Program-made: the position numbers and the translations under genes
Notes under the pieces: model-generated
What the model saw: only the letters and a program-made list of their open reading frames with translations
Told to the model about the DNA's origin: nothing
Databases searched by the model: none
Source: VXPQ01 sp964608315
GTDB lineage: Bacteria; Bacteroidota; Rhodothermia; Rhodothermales; VXPQ01
Direction of reading: 5' to 3'
Assembly: GCA_964608315.1 (NCBI GenBank)
Contig: CAZSNF010000002.1
Coordinates: forward strand, 124,001 to 188,000
DNA: 64,000 nt
Shown: piece after piece, positions 1 to 8,512 of the stretch
How positions within the stretch are numbered: the stretch's first letter is position 1
Layout: the number at the start of each line of letters is the position of its first letter

Positions 1-60
1 AACGTTCTGTGCGTGTGAACGTGAAGCGCTGATCAAAGCAGAATTAATCAGCGTATCCTT
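1..60 (-). repeat. MITE-like repeat, end fragment cut by window edge
   Basis: The sequence reads as the reverse complement of the left end of the repeat at 6487: GTGAACGTGAAGCGCTGATC followed by a terminal repeat ending in GCGTATCCTT. It lies about 75 bases beyond the M16 protease stop codon. The rest of the element is outside the window. Confidence 0.8.
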
Positions 61-135
61 TACTTCATGCGCCAACGGACGAGGCCAACCCTGAAAGCAA
101 TACGCAGTTCCGAAAAAACGCTGTTCCGTCCAGCC

Positions 136-2985
136 TCAGTGATCCACTTCCGCAGGCTCGACCGGCTCCTCCGGGTACAACACGAATCTTGCGTACTGGT
201 CCTCGCGCAAATACCGGTTCGCGGCTTCCTGCGCCTGCTGCGGCGTCCACCCATCGATCAGATCATAGGAAGGAATCGTCCTCAGGTCGCGCCCCTGCTG
301 ATCCATGCCTTCCATCCGGCCAAGCCAGTAACCGTTTTCGCGCAGGTTCGTCTCCTTTGCGCGCCGCTGCGATTCGCGCACCTTGTCCACGGTTTCCATG
401 TCGGGACCGTCGGTCTTTATCCGCTCGATCTCCTCAAAAACCACGGCCGACAGTTCCTCAGCCCGCTCCGGCGCCGAGCCGAAGTTGATTGTGACGGCAT
501 ACTCCTCGTCCGGCCAGTACGTCAGCGAACTCCCCACGCCCACGCCGTACGTCCCGCCCAAATCCTCGCGCAACAATTCGCGGAGCCGAATTTCCAGTAT
601 GCTGGCCAGGGCGCCAAGCGCAATCGATTCTTCGGGGGAATACGCGCCTTCGCCCGCAAAAACGATCTGCGTCCGGCTTTGCGGCTCCATACCCTTGTAC
701 ACGGCCTTTTCAATCACGCCAGACGGCGGATCCACGCCCAGATCGCGCCAGGTTTCCTCGCGCCCAAGGTTCGGCAACGCCCCAAGATACTGTTCCACCA
801 GCGGACGAATGCCCCCCAGGTCGAACGCGCCCGCAAAATAGAAGGTGAAATCGCTGGCGTCCGCAAAACGATCCTGATAAAAGGCGAAGGCCCGATCCAG
901 ATCGAGTTCCTCAAGGAGGTCCCGGGTAAACGGCTTCGACGCCCGCGGATGCCCTTGCGTCATCGTGGCCCGAATCGTATCCGAGAACGCCGCATTCGGA
1001 TTGGCCTCCCGATTCGCCAGCACCCCGTCCATGAGCGCCTTGTACGCCTCGAACGCCATTTCGTCCTTGCGCGGCGCCGTGAAGTACAAATACGTCAGCT
1101 GGAACGCCGTTTCCAGGTCTTCGGGCGATGCAAACCCGCTGATTCCCTCGCTCAACGAACCCAGCCCCGGCGAAACGCCCACTATTTTACCGGACAATTT
1201 CTTTTCCAGCGCCGTGTCGTCGAATGCGCCCACGCCGGAGCGAATCACAAAGGCGGCAGCCCGGTTTGTGCTTATATAATGTTCGTCGGACCCCAGAGAC
1301 GAACCGCCCGGACTGGTTGCCGAGAACTGTACTTCGTCGTCCTTGAAATCGGTGGGCTTCAGGAATACGCGTACGCCATTCTCCAGCGTCCAGATCGTAA
1401 TGTCCACCTCCTCCACGGTCTCTTCGGCCACGACCGGAGAACCCTCCGGCGGCGTCGGCACAAGCGGCGCATCGACCACCGCATCGTCGTACGGTTCGAC
1501 GTCCGCGGCGGCGACCGCCTCGAACAGCGCGGTCAGATCGTTCTCTCCGGGCGTCTCAACGCCTTCCTTCTCGGGACCGCTCGCCAACACCACGCGCCCC
1601 TCTTCAGCCAGCCATTGTCCGGCGAATACATTCGTTTCCTCCAGCGTAATTCCGGGCAAAAGGGCATGGACCAGCTCCACCTCCGTTTCAATATCCGGAT
1701 ACGGATAGTCATGCAGGAAGACTTGCACGTATCCGCTGGCCAGCGGGCCCGATTCCTGATTCTCGCGCTCCGCAAGGCGCTGTTCGTAGCCCCGCAGCAA
1801 ATCGGTCTTCTGGCGTTCGAACTCGGTGACCGTAAACCCGTGTCGCACCACCCGCTCCGTCTCGGTAAGCAGCGCGCGAAGGCCCGTCTCGATGCCTCCC
1901 TCCGAAACGATCGCAATGAGCTGGTAGGCGTCGATGACCCGCACGAAACCGCCTTGCCCGGAAACCGCGAACAAAAACGGCGGATCGGCCTGCCGGGTCA
2001 GTTCCTGCAAGCGGGCGTTCAGCATCCCCGAATACAGACTCTGAACAAGCCCCCGCCGGAAGTCCGCGACGGTTCCGTGCGACGCGCGCGGCTGCTTGTA
2101 CAGGACGCCCGCCTGGGACATTTGCGCCTCCTCGTCCATAGCGATCGCCACGAGCGGGGGATGATCCAAAGGCATGTCGGCGAACGTCCGGGGACGGGGA
2201 TTGTCCGGCCCGGTCAAATCTCCGAACGTATCGCGTATCGTAGCCTCGATTTCGTCCGCATTGAAATCCCCCACCGCCACGACGCCCATCAGGTCCGGCC
2301 GGTACCAGTCGTTATAGAAACGCCGCAGCGTCTCTGCCGGGGCATTTTCGATAATCTCCGGCTCCCCTATCGGCAGGCGCTCCGCATAGAGCGAACCGTG
2401 CAGCATGATCGGGAGCTGCTTGTCCTGCATCCGCGCCGAGGCGCCGCGCCGGAGACGCCACTCCTCGATCACCACGCCCCGTTCCTTCTCGACTTCCTCG
2501 CTTTCAAAAAGTATGCCCCCCGCCCAGTCTCTGAGTATCCGGAATGCGGTTGCAAGGACTTCGGAATCGTCAAGGGGTACTTGCAGCATATAGACCGTTT
2601 CGTCGAAACTCGTATAGGCGTTGAGATCGGGCCCGAACTGCATGCCGATCGACTCCAGATAATCGACCAGCTCCTGTTTTTCGAAATGCTCGGTTCCGTT
2701 GAACGCCATGTGCTCCACGAAATGGGCCAGCCCGCGCTGGTCCTCCTCCTCGACGATGGAGCCCGCATCCACGACCAGGCGCAATTCCGCGCGATTCTCC
2801 GGCCTGTCGTTCTCCTGCACGAAGTAGCGCAGCCCATTATCCAGCTGACCGACCTTCACCGAGGAATCCGGGGGAATGGGGGCCTCCGGCGACCAGGTCT
2901 GCGCCGCCGCATCGATCCGGAAGGCAAAAAACAACAGGCCGGCGCACAAGGCGGCCGCTGCCCGGGAACGCACGAAATACGGCAT
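136..2985 (-). CDS. M16 family zinc metalloprotease (two M16 modules, secreted)
   Basis: A 949-residue protein of the PqqL/insulinase-like M16 family, which degrades or processes peptides, probably in the periplasm. The inverted zinc motif HFVEH is visible at residues 88-92, followed further on by an acidic stretch (VVIEEWRLRR) that should hold the third zinc ligand. The second half looks like the inactive M16 module that closes the chamber. I start at ATG 2985 rather than the longer frame to 3078, because this gives a clean signal peptide (ARG-rich start, then AALCAGLLFFAF, cut near DAAAQ) and does not overlap the STAS gene, whose stop lies 10 bases upstream. The two genes may be co-transcribed. 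Substrate unknown. Confidence 0.88.
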   Translation of the reverse strand: MPYFVRSRAAAALCAGLLFFAFRIDAAAQTWSPEAPIPPDSSVKVGQLDNGLRYFVQENDRPENRAELRLVVDAGSIVEEEDQRGLAHFVEHMAFNGTEHFEKQELVDYLESIGMQFGPDLNAYTSFDETVYMLQVPLDDSEVLATAFRILRDWAGGILFESEEVEKERGVVIEEWRLRRGASARMQDKQLPIMLHGSLYAERLPIGEPEIIENAPAETLRRFYNDWYRPDLMGVVAVGDFNADEIEATIRDTFGDLTGPDNPRPRTFADMPLDHPPLVAIAMDEEAQMSQAGVLYKQPRASHGTVADFRRGLVQSLYSGMLNARLQELTRQADPPFLFAVSGQGGFVRVIDAYQLIAIVSEGGIETGLRALLTETERVVRHGFTVTEFERQKTDLLRGYEQRLAERENQESGPLASGYVQVFLHDYPYPDIETEVELVHALLPGITLEETNVFAGQWLAEEGRVVLASGPEKEGVETPGENDLTALFEAVAAADVEPYDDAVVDAPLVPTPPEGSPVVAEETVEEVDITIWTLENGVRVFLKPTDFKDDEVQFSATSPGGSSLGSDEHYISTNRAAAFVIRSGVGAFDDTALEKKLSGKIVGVSPGLGSLSEGISGFASPEDLETAFQLTYLYFTAPRKDEMAFEAYKALMDGVLANREANPNAAFSDTIRATMTQGHPRASKPFTRDLLEELDLDRAFAFYQDRFADASDFTFYFAGAFDLGGIRPLVEQYLGALPNLGREETWRDLGVDPPSGVIEKAVYKGMEPQSRTQIVFAGEGAYSPEESIALGALASILEIRLRELLREDLGGTYGVGVGSSLTYWPDEEYAVTINFGSAPERAEELSAVVFEEIERIKTDGPDMETVDKVRESQRRAKETNLRENGYWLGRMEGMDQQGRDLRTIPSYDLIDGWTPQQAQEAANRYLREDQYARFVLYPEEPVEPAEVDH

Positions 2986-2995
2986 GGCCAATGCG

Positions 2996-3361
2996 CTATT
3001 CCGCCGCCGCAGGCGGATCGTTGCGAAAACTCTCGGCGGCGGCCGATACCGAATCGTAGGCGGTAAAAACCGGGCCAAGCAAACGGGTCATCATAAACAG
3101 ATTGCGAATGCGCTTTTCCATATTGGCCAGGCGCACTTCGCCCCCCGCCTTGCGCATGGTCGTCAATCCGCCGATCAGTACGCCGATGCCGGAAGAATCC
3201 ATGAACTCCGTTTCTCCCAGGTCGATGACCACGTTGACCTTACCGGATTCCTTGAGTTGATCCAGCGTGTCCTTGAGCTCGGAGCCGTGCACGCTGCCGA
3301 GAAATTTGCCCTTGATCCGGACAATGGACGCCTGGTACTGATCCTGAACGCTGATGCTCAT
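2996..3361 (-). CDS. STAS-domain anti-sigma factor antagonist
   Basis: A 121-residue single STAS domain, the fold of SpoIIAA/RsbV. It starts MSISVQDQYQ, with the conserved phosphorylatable region FMDSSGIGVL about 60 residues in; the Ser of the DSSG motif is the expected kinase target. Such proteins release a sigma factor by binding its anti-sigma kinase in a partner-switch. The frame continues upstream to 3460, but the family N-terminus starts at ATG 3361. No RsbW-like kinase or sigma gene is next to it, so its partner is elsewhere. It is divergent from uvrB and lies immediately upstream of the M16 protease. Confidence 0.88.
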   Translation of the reverse strand: MSISVQDQYQASIVRIKGKFLGSVHGSELKDTLDQLKESGKVNVVIDLGETEFMDSSGIGVLIGGLTTMRKAGGEVRLANMEKRIRNLFMMTRLLGPVFTAYDSVSAAAESFRNDPPAAAE

Positions 3362-3479
3362 GTCGAAAAGAGTTTTCGGGGCGCCCTTGCATGGCGCGAT
3401 GAAACAAAAGGCGGCGCAACATGCGGAACGAAAATTCCGCCGCCGCGCACATCTCCGCAACCTGTGCGTATGTTATGGG

Positions 3480-3492
3480 GCGTAACTTACGC
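3480..3492. promoter_or_regulatory. Perfect 13-bp palindrome upstream of uvrB
   Basis: GCGTAACTTACGC is a perfect palindrome about the central C and ends 16 bases before the uvrB ATG, in the 147-base gap between the divergent STAS and uvrB genes. uvrB is an SOS gene in many bacteria, so a repressor operator is a reasonable guess, but the sequence matches no LexA box that I can name for this group. Confidence 0.3.
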
Positions 3493-3508
3493 AAAACGGC
3501 GAACATTT

Positions 3509-5575
3509 ATGCAGAATATCGCGCAAACCGGCTCCGCATTTCGCTTAACGTCCCCCTTTCAGCCTACGGGCGACCAGCCCCGGGCCATCGACGAACTCAC
3601 GGAAGGGGTACTGCGCGGCGACGAAGCCCAGGTCCTGCTGGGCGCCACGGGCACGGGTAAAACGTTCTCCATGGCCCATGTAATCCAGCGCGTCGAACGG
3701 CCCACCCTGATCATGAGCCACAACAAAACGCTCGCCGCGCAACTGTACGCGGAACTCAAATCCTTCTTCCCGGAAAACGCCGTCGAATTCTTCATCTCCT
3801 ATTACGACTACTACCAGCCCGAAGCCTACATCGTACCGACGGACACGTACATCGAAAAAGACATGTCGATCAACGACCGGATCGACCGCCTGCGCCTGCG
3901 CGCCACCAGTTCGCTCGTATCGGGGCGAAGCGACGTGATCGTCGTAGCCAGCGTGTCCTGCATCTACGGCCTCGGCTCGCCCGAGGAATACTGCTCGGAA
4001 ATCGTCCAGGTCAAGCGGGGAGAGGACGCGCCTCGCAACGACCTCCTGCGCCGCCTCGTTCATATCTACTATGCGCGAAACGACGTGGAATTTTCGCCGG
4101 GCGCCTTCCGGGTGCGCGGCGATGTGGTGGAAATCTGGCCTGCTTATTCGGAAGAGACCGCCTGTCGGATCGAGTTCTGGGGAGACGAAGTGGAAAAAAT
4201 CACCTGGTTCGAGGCCCGAACCGGGCTAACGCTGCGGGAAGAAAACTACCTGACCATATACCCGGCCAAACTCTTCGTCACCCCGAAAGAAAAAATGGAC
4301 GGGATCGTCGCCGGGATCGAGGACGAATTGCGATGGCGCCTGAGCATACTGCGCAACGAGGGGCGGCTCCTTGAAGCACAGCGGCTCGAACAACGCACCC
4401 GGTTCGACATCGAAATGATGAAGGAAGTCGGATACTGCTCCGGGATCGAAAACTATTCGCGGCACCTGTCGGGACGCGCCCCGGGCCAGCGTCCGTACTG
4501 CCTGTTCGATTATTTCCCGGACGATATGCTCCTCGTCATCGACGAGAGCCACGTGACCATCCCGCAGATACGGGCCATGTACAACGGCGACCGGGCCCGG
4601 AAACTCGTCCTCGTGGAGCATGGCTTCCGGCTCCCTTCCGCTCTGGACAACCGGCCCATGACATTCGAGGAATTCGAGGCGGAAAGCCCGCAAGTCATTT
4701 ACGCCAGCGCGACGCCGAGCGATTACGAAATGGAAAAAAGCGGCGGCGTATTCGTGGAGCAAATCATCCGGCCCACCGGCATTCCCGACCCCGAAGTGGA
4801 CGTTCGGCCCTCGGAAAACCAGATCGACGACCTGCTCGAAGAAATTCGCAAACGGACGCAAGCAAGGGAACGAACCCTCGTAACCACCCTCACGAAGCGC
4901 ATGGCCGAGGACCTCAGCGAATATCTGGCCTCGTACGGGGTGGCCGTGCGCTACATGCATTCAGACATCGATGCGCTGGAGCGCGTGGAGATTTTGCGCG
5001 ATCTGCGCCTTGGCGCATTCGACGTACTGGTGGGCGTGAACCTGCTCCGGGAGGGACTCGACCTGCCCGAAGTTTCGCTCGTGGCCATCATCGATGCGGA
5101 CAAGGAGGGCTTCCTGCGCAGCGAACGCTCCCTGATTCAGACCGCAGGGCGCGCGGCCCGCAACGCAAACGGCGCCATTGTGATGTACGCCGACACGATT
5201 ACGGGCTCCATGCAGAAGATGATGGACGAAACCGGGCGTCGCCGAAAAATCCAGCTCGCCTGGAACGAGCAGCGCCAGATCACGCCGGAAACCATCTACA
5301 AATCGCATGACGAGATTCGCAAGGGAACGATCATCGCCGAAGAACGGGCGACCTACGAAGTGCAGCCGGAACGCTACTATAGCGGCCCGGAACAGATCGG
5401 GAGCGTCGCGGACCCGGTCGTAAAACATCTCGACGACGATCAGAAACGCGACCTGACGAACCAGATGCGCAAGCAAATGCGGCAAGCCGCCGAGGCGCTG
5501 GACTTCGAAAAAGCCGCCCGCCTGCGCGACGAAATCGAACAGATCGAAGCCCTGCTGAACGCCAGTGCCTGTTAA
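3509..5575 (+). CDS. uvrB: Excinuclease ABC subunit B (UvrB)
   Basis: UvrB is the damage-verifying helicase of nucleotide excision repair; it takes DNA from UvrA and positions UvrC. The protein is 688 residues, the normal family length. Visible are the N-terminal FQPTGDQPRAIDEL motif, Walker A GATGTGKT (residues 45-52), the damage-probing beta-hairpin YYDYYQPEAY, the VIDESHV motif II, helicase motifs V-VI (GVNLLREGLDLPE, QTAGRAARN) and the C-terminal UVR coiled coil (EALDFEKAARLRDEI). ATG 3509 matches the family start; the open frame extends upstream through the STAS gene on the other strand and is not real there. The last codons and the stop lie within an inverted-repeat element (5567-5827), so the final Cys and the TAA are contributed by the repeat. 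Confidence 0.97.
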   Translation: MQNIAQTGSAFRLTSPFQPTGDQPRAIDELTEGVLRGDEAQVLLGATGTGKTFSMAHVIQRVERPTLIMSHNKTLAAQLYAELKSFFPENAVEFFISYYDYYQPEAYIVPTDTYIEKDMSINDRIDRLRLRATSSLVSGRSDVIVVASVSCIYGLGSPEEYCSEIVQVKRGEDAPRNDLLRRLVHIYYARNDVEFSPGAFRVRGDVVEIWPAYSEETACRIEFWGDEVEKITWFEARTGLTLREENYLTIYPAKLFVTPKEKMDGIVAGIEDELRWRLSILRNEGRLLEAQRLEQRTRFDIEMMKEVGYCSGIENYSRHLSGRAPGQRPYCLFDYFPDDMLLVIDESHVTIPQIRAMYNGDRARKLVLVEHGFRLPSALDNRPMTFEEFEAESPQVIYASATPSDYEMEKSGGVFVEQIIRPTGIPDPEVDVRPSENQIDDLLEEIRKRTQARERTLVTTLTKRMAEDLSEYLASYGVAVRYMHSDIDALERVEILRDLRLGAFDVLVGVNLLREGLDLPEVSLVAIIDADKEGFLRSERSLIQTAGRAARNANGAIVMYADTITGSMQKMMDETGRRRKIQLAWNEQRQITPETIYKSHDEIRKGTIIAEERATYEVQPERYYSGPEQIGSVADPVVKHLDDDQKRDLTNQMRKQMRQAAEALDFEKAARLRDEIEQIEALLNASAC

Positions 5576-5827
5576 CACTATGCAGCGGCGCTCTGCGGGG
5601 CCTGTTTTCCTGTTAGGCCAGGCGCCGCGAGCGCAGTGTGGCCCAGCCACATAAGCGAGCGGCAACGCCGCATGGCGGGAAAAGAGGCCCCGCCCTTCGG
5701 GTTCCGCCGGTCACGGCGTTACTCTTCGTTGCTCGTCGCTCATCTGGAATCACCAAACTTCACTCCTCGCGCCTTGATTGACGCCGTGCCTGACGGAACA
5801 GAGCATTGCTGCATAGTGTTAACAGGC
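5567..5827. repeat. 261-bp inverted-repeat element with perfect 20-bp ends
   Basis: The left end GCCTGTTAACACTATGCAGC (5567-5586) is repeated as its exact reverse complement at 5808-5827. The interior is GC-rich, carries no convincing gene, and holds phrases such as GCCCTTCGGGTTCCGCC. A solo copy of one end occurs near 12584. The element fills most of the uvrB-rpmE gap and looks like a non-autonomous mobile repeat of a different family from the one at 6487. Confidence 0.75.
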
Positions 5828-5995
5828 CCTGAAAAAACCGCCGCCCGATGACGCAACGAACCCGCAGCGGAACCGGCCTGACCGTCGCGCGTTGACCATC
5901 TGCTGTTTTTTCGATTATCCGCGATACCTGCGATTACCCGGGCGGCCTCAAGGCCCGGCGCGTACTGCCTCTACAAGATTTTTCCGGCGTTTGCG

Positions 5996-6229
5996 ATGAA
6001 AAAAGACATACACCCGACGTACAAGAAGCTCACGGTCCAGCTGGCCAACGGCGACACCTTCGAAACGCGCTCGACCATGGCGAGCGACCTGCACAAATCC
6101 GAGGTCGATTCGACGAATCATCCCTTCTACACGGGTCGGCGGCAATACGTGGACACCGCAGGACGCGTCGAGAAATTCCGGCGGCGTTATGGCGTCAAGG
6201 CAGAAGCCGAAGAGGGCGAAAACGCCTGA
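5996..6229 (+). CDS. rpmE: 50S ribosomal protein L31 (bL31)
   Basis: A 77-residue protein with the bL31 signatures HPTYKKLTVQLANGDTFETRST near the start and SEVDSTNHPFYTG, then VDTAGRVEKFRRRYG, near the end. It lacks the four zinc-binding cysteines of the C+ form, so it is a zinc-independent type, with a short acidic tail. It binds the large subunit near the central protuberance and bridges to the small subunit. It is a single gene flanked on both sides by mobile repeats. Confidence 0.93.
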   Translation: MKKDIHPTYKKLTVQLANGDTFETRSTMASDLHKSEVDSTNHPFYTGRRQYVDTAGRVEKFRRRYGVKAEAEEGENA

Positions 6230-6486
6230 GCGTCCGGCGGCGGGCGCATTCCCTGCTCCCTGCCTGTTTCCGCCGTCTTGCTCCCGTTGCGTTATTCCAT
6301 TGTACGCGGACAGGGCAGTAGCCGCAACCCGAAAGACGACATACGCCCGTCCCGCCTGACCGACCGGGCGCATCCCCGCCATGCGCCGCCTCCTGCCTTG
6401 CGCAGGGCAACGTATGCGACGCCCGGCCCGGCCTGCGCGGCGGCGTCAAGGCCGGCGAATCCTTCCCGAACCCTTTTCGTACATCC

Positions 6487-6749
6487 TTAAGGACACTCTG
6501 ATTAAATCTGCTTCGATCAGCGCTTCACGTTCGCGCGTACAGGACATTGTGATGGCGTCGTTGAAATCAGCGGTAAACGCTTGGAGTTCGGGGCATGGCG
6601 GACGTGAAGCGCCCTTCGGGAGGCTGCGAGAGGCGCTCTGGCTGTGTCATTCCTCATTATGCGGGGCCTGCCACATTGCTTCGTCATTCCTTGCCAGAGC
6701 GCCTCTCGCAAGCCTCTGAACTTTGCAGATTTAATCAGAGTATCCTTAA
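6487..6749 (+). repeat. MITE-like repeat, full-length copy (263 bp)
   Basis: Bounded by 25-bp inverted ends (6487-6511 and 6725-6749) that differ at one base, GGACAC versus GGATAC, both next to TTAA. Inside, GGCTGCGAGAGGCGCTCTGG (from about 6622) pairs with GCCAGAGCGCCTCTCGCA near 6693, giving a long stem-loop. Interior ORFs are not conserved as proteins. It lies between rpmE and the pspA gene; the remaining 6230-6486 stretch shows nothing I can name. Confidence 0.85.
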
Positions 6750-6803
6750 GGAATTCATTATCTTTTAGCGTACGCTCCCCCCAATAAGCAAACCCTGCGC
6801 ATC

Positions 6804-7565
6804 ATGTCTGTCTGGTCCCGGTTCACCCGTTTCATCAAATCAATTTTCGGGGGAGCCATTTCGGCAATGGAAAATCCCCGCCTCATTCTGGAGCAGAATA
6901 TTCGGGAATTGAACGATCAAGTGCCGAAAATGAACGAGAACATCGCCAGCGTCAAGGCGAATGTGATCCTGCTGCAAAAGCACCTGAAGCGGGCGGAAAA
7001 CGAAGTCGCCGGACTAGTGAGCAAGGCAAAAGCCGCCATTCAGGCAGGACGCGACGACATCGCGCAGCGCTATGCGTTGCAGCTCGAAAAAGCCCGGGAG
7101 TCCGCCGCAAGCACCCGGGAGCAACTCGTACACGCCTCGGCGGCCTACGAAAAGGCGCTCCAGGTCAAAAAAGCCTTCATGCGAGAAAAAGATCGCAAGA
7201 TACAGGAAGCGAAACATGCCCTGCGGGAGCACGAGCGGGCGCAATGGCAGTCTAAAATCGCCGACACGCTGGAGCAATTCGAGGTGACGGGCATCGACCA
7301 TACCCATGACGAAATGCTCCAGCGCCTGCAGGAAAACACGGCCCACAGCGAAGCCCGCCTGGAAATGGCGCTTGATTCCGCAGACCAGGATGCACTCAGA
7401 ATCGAGGAGGACGCCGAAGAAATTCGCGCTTCGGAAATCGTCAAGCAACTCAAGGCGGAAATGGGCGTCGCAGAAACCGGCGGGGACAGCGCGCCGGAAA
7501 CGCCCGACGAGGAAGCAATAAAATCAGCGAAAACCATCGGAAAACAACGCACCGGCGGAGCGTAG
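6804..7565 (+). CDS. pspA: PspA/IM30 family envelope-stress protein
   Basis: A 253-residue, almost entirely helical protein with the PspA_IM30 start: an amphipathic first helix (SVWSRFTRFIKSIFG) followed by AMENPRLILEQNIRELNDQ, then long coiled coil to about residue 215 and an acidic, Pro-rich tail. The family binds the inner face of the cytoplasmic membrane and stabilises it by oligomerising, as PspA and Vipp1 do. No PspF, PspB or PspC gene is adjacent. It leads a probable three-gene run with a membrane/coiled-coil protein and a CorC-type transporter, which supports a membrane-stress role. Confidence 0.85.
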   Translation: MSVWSRFTRFIKSIFGGAISAMENPRLILEQNIRELNDQVPKMNENIASVKANVILLQKHLKRAENEVAGLVSKAKAAIQAGRDDIAQRYALQLEKARESAASTREQLVHASAAYEKALQVKKAFMREKDRKIQEAKHALREHERAQWQSKIADTLEQFEVTGIDHTHDEMLQRLQENTAHSEARLEMALDSADQDALRIEEDAEEIRASEIVKQLKAEMGVAETGGDSAPETPDEEAIKSAKTIGKQRTGGA

Positions 7566-7640
7566 GCCATCGGGCCGCCATCCTGCGCGGATCGGATACG
7601 GAACCCTGCCTTGCCGCAGGCGAAGACGGAGGAGCATGAC

Positions 7641-8507
7641 GTGAACTATCAGGAAATAAATTACACGAAAGAGGCTTTCCTGAATCCGGTCAATCTCGGA
7701 TTCCTGATAGCAGCCATGCTCACGGCGTTTTTTCTGAGCGATGCGGGGGGAACGGTTTTCGATACCGCGCTGATCATGAGTTTTGCGGCCGAGCTCATCT
7801 ATCTGGGCGCCATGCCCCGCAACAAGCGATTTCGCCGAAGCGTCCGGGCTCGCCGCGCCGCCGAACACGCCAAACCGCCCTCCACCAAGGAAATGTTTCG
7901 GCTGTTGACCAAATCCAGTCAGCGGCGATACGTGCGCCTTCGGAAACTCGAAAAAGAGATTTCCGCCCATTACCGCAAGCTGAGCTACGCCACCCAGGGC
8001 TTGCTGGAAAGCCATCTCAGGAAGATCGACGGGCTGCTGAATTCGTACCTGAACATGCTGTACCAAAAGCAGCGATACGAACTTTCGACGCACAGTAGCC
8101 GGGAACGGGAAGTGGTCCAGTCCATTGCGCACCTTCGCACCGACATGCTGGACGATTCCGAAAAGGTGCGGGCCATCAAGAAACGCCGCCTCCGGGTGCT
8201 TGAACAGCGCTTGCAGCGTTTCAAGAAAGGCGTGGAGCAACTGGAAGTCCTCGACGCGCAAATCGAGACGATCGAAGACGTCGTCAAGTATATTCACGAA
8301 CAATCGCTGACGCTTCGCAACCCGGAGGAAATCACGTTCCAGCTCGACACGCTTCTGCAGGAAGTAGGCGAAACAGAAGCCGCCATCTCTGAAATCGAGG
8401 ACATCTTCGCCCCGACCGCGAACCTGCTGGACGATATGGACAGCTTCCAGCCGGAAGAGGAGGCTGGCGACGCGCTCCATTCCGGCGTCTCGCGCACAAG
8501 AACCTGA
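7641..8507 (+). CDS. Membrane-anchored coiled-coil protein of unknown function
   Basis: I do not recognise a named family. The start is GTG 7641, preceded by a good Shine-Dalgarno (CGGAGGAG about 8 bases upstream), rather than the TTG at 7611. The 288-residue protein has one or two hydrophobic segments near the N-terminus (NLGFLIAAMLTAFFL and ALIMSFAAELIYLGAM), a basic linker, and a long charged helical region predicted to be coiled coil. The last 60 residues are acidic. It lies 75 bases after pspA and 5 bases before the CorC-like gene, so a shared membrane-stress operon is plausible. Confidence 0.7.
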   Translation: MNYQEINYTKEAFLNPVNLGFLIAAMLTAFFLSDAGGTVFDTALIMSFAAELIYLGAMPRNKRFRRSVRARRAAEHAKPPSTKEMFRLLTKSSQRRYVRLRKLEKEISAHYRKLSYATQGLLESHLRKIDGLLNSYLNMLYQKQRYELSTHSSREREVVQSIAHLRTDMLDDSEKVRAIKKRRLRVLEQRLQRFKKGVEQLEVLDAQIETIEDVVKYIHEQSLTLRNPEEITFQLDTLLQEVGETEAAISEIEDIFAPTANLLDDMDSFQPEEEAGDALHSGVSRTRT

Positions 8508-8512
8508 CGCGA

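Noticed and set aside
67..3066. 999-codon open frame on the plus strand opposite the M16 protease
   Set aside because: It is the GC-rich shadow of a protein with clear family motifs on the other strand; its own translation is Arg/His-rich with no domain.
5576..5995. Possible tRNA or small RNA in the gap after uvrB
   Set aside because: No cloverleaf can be drawn; the structure is explained by the inverted-repeat element.
6517..6719. ORFs inside the MITE copies (for example 6517-6711 on the minus strand)
   Set aside because: The frames vary between copies and the conserved feature is base pairing, so they are not genes.
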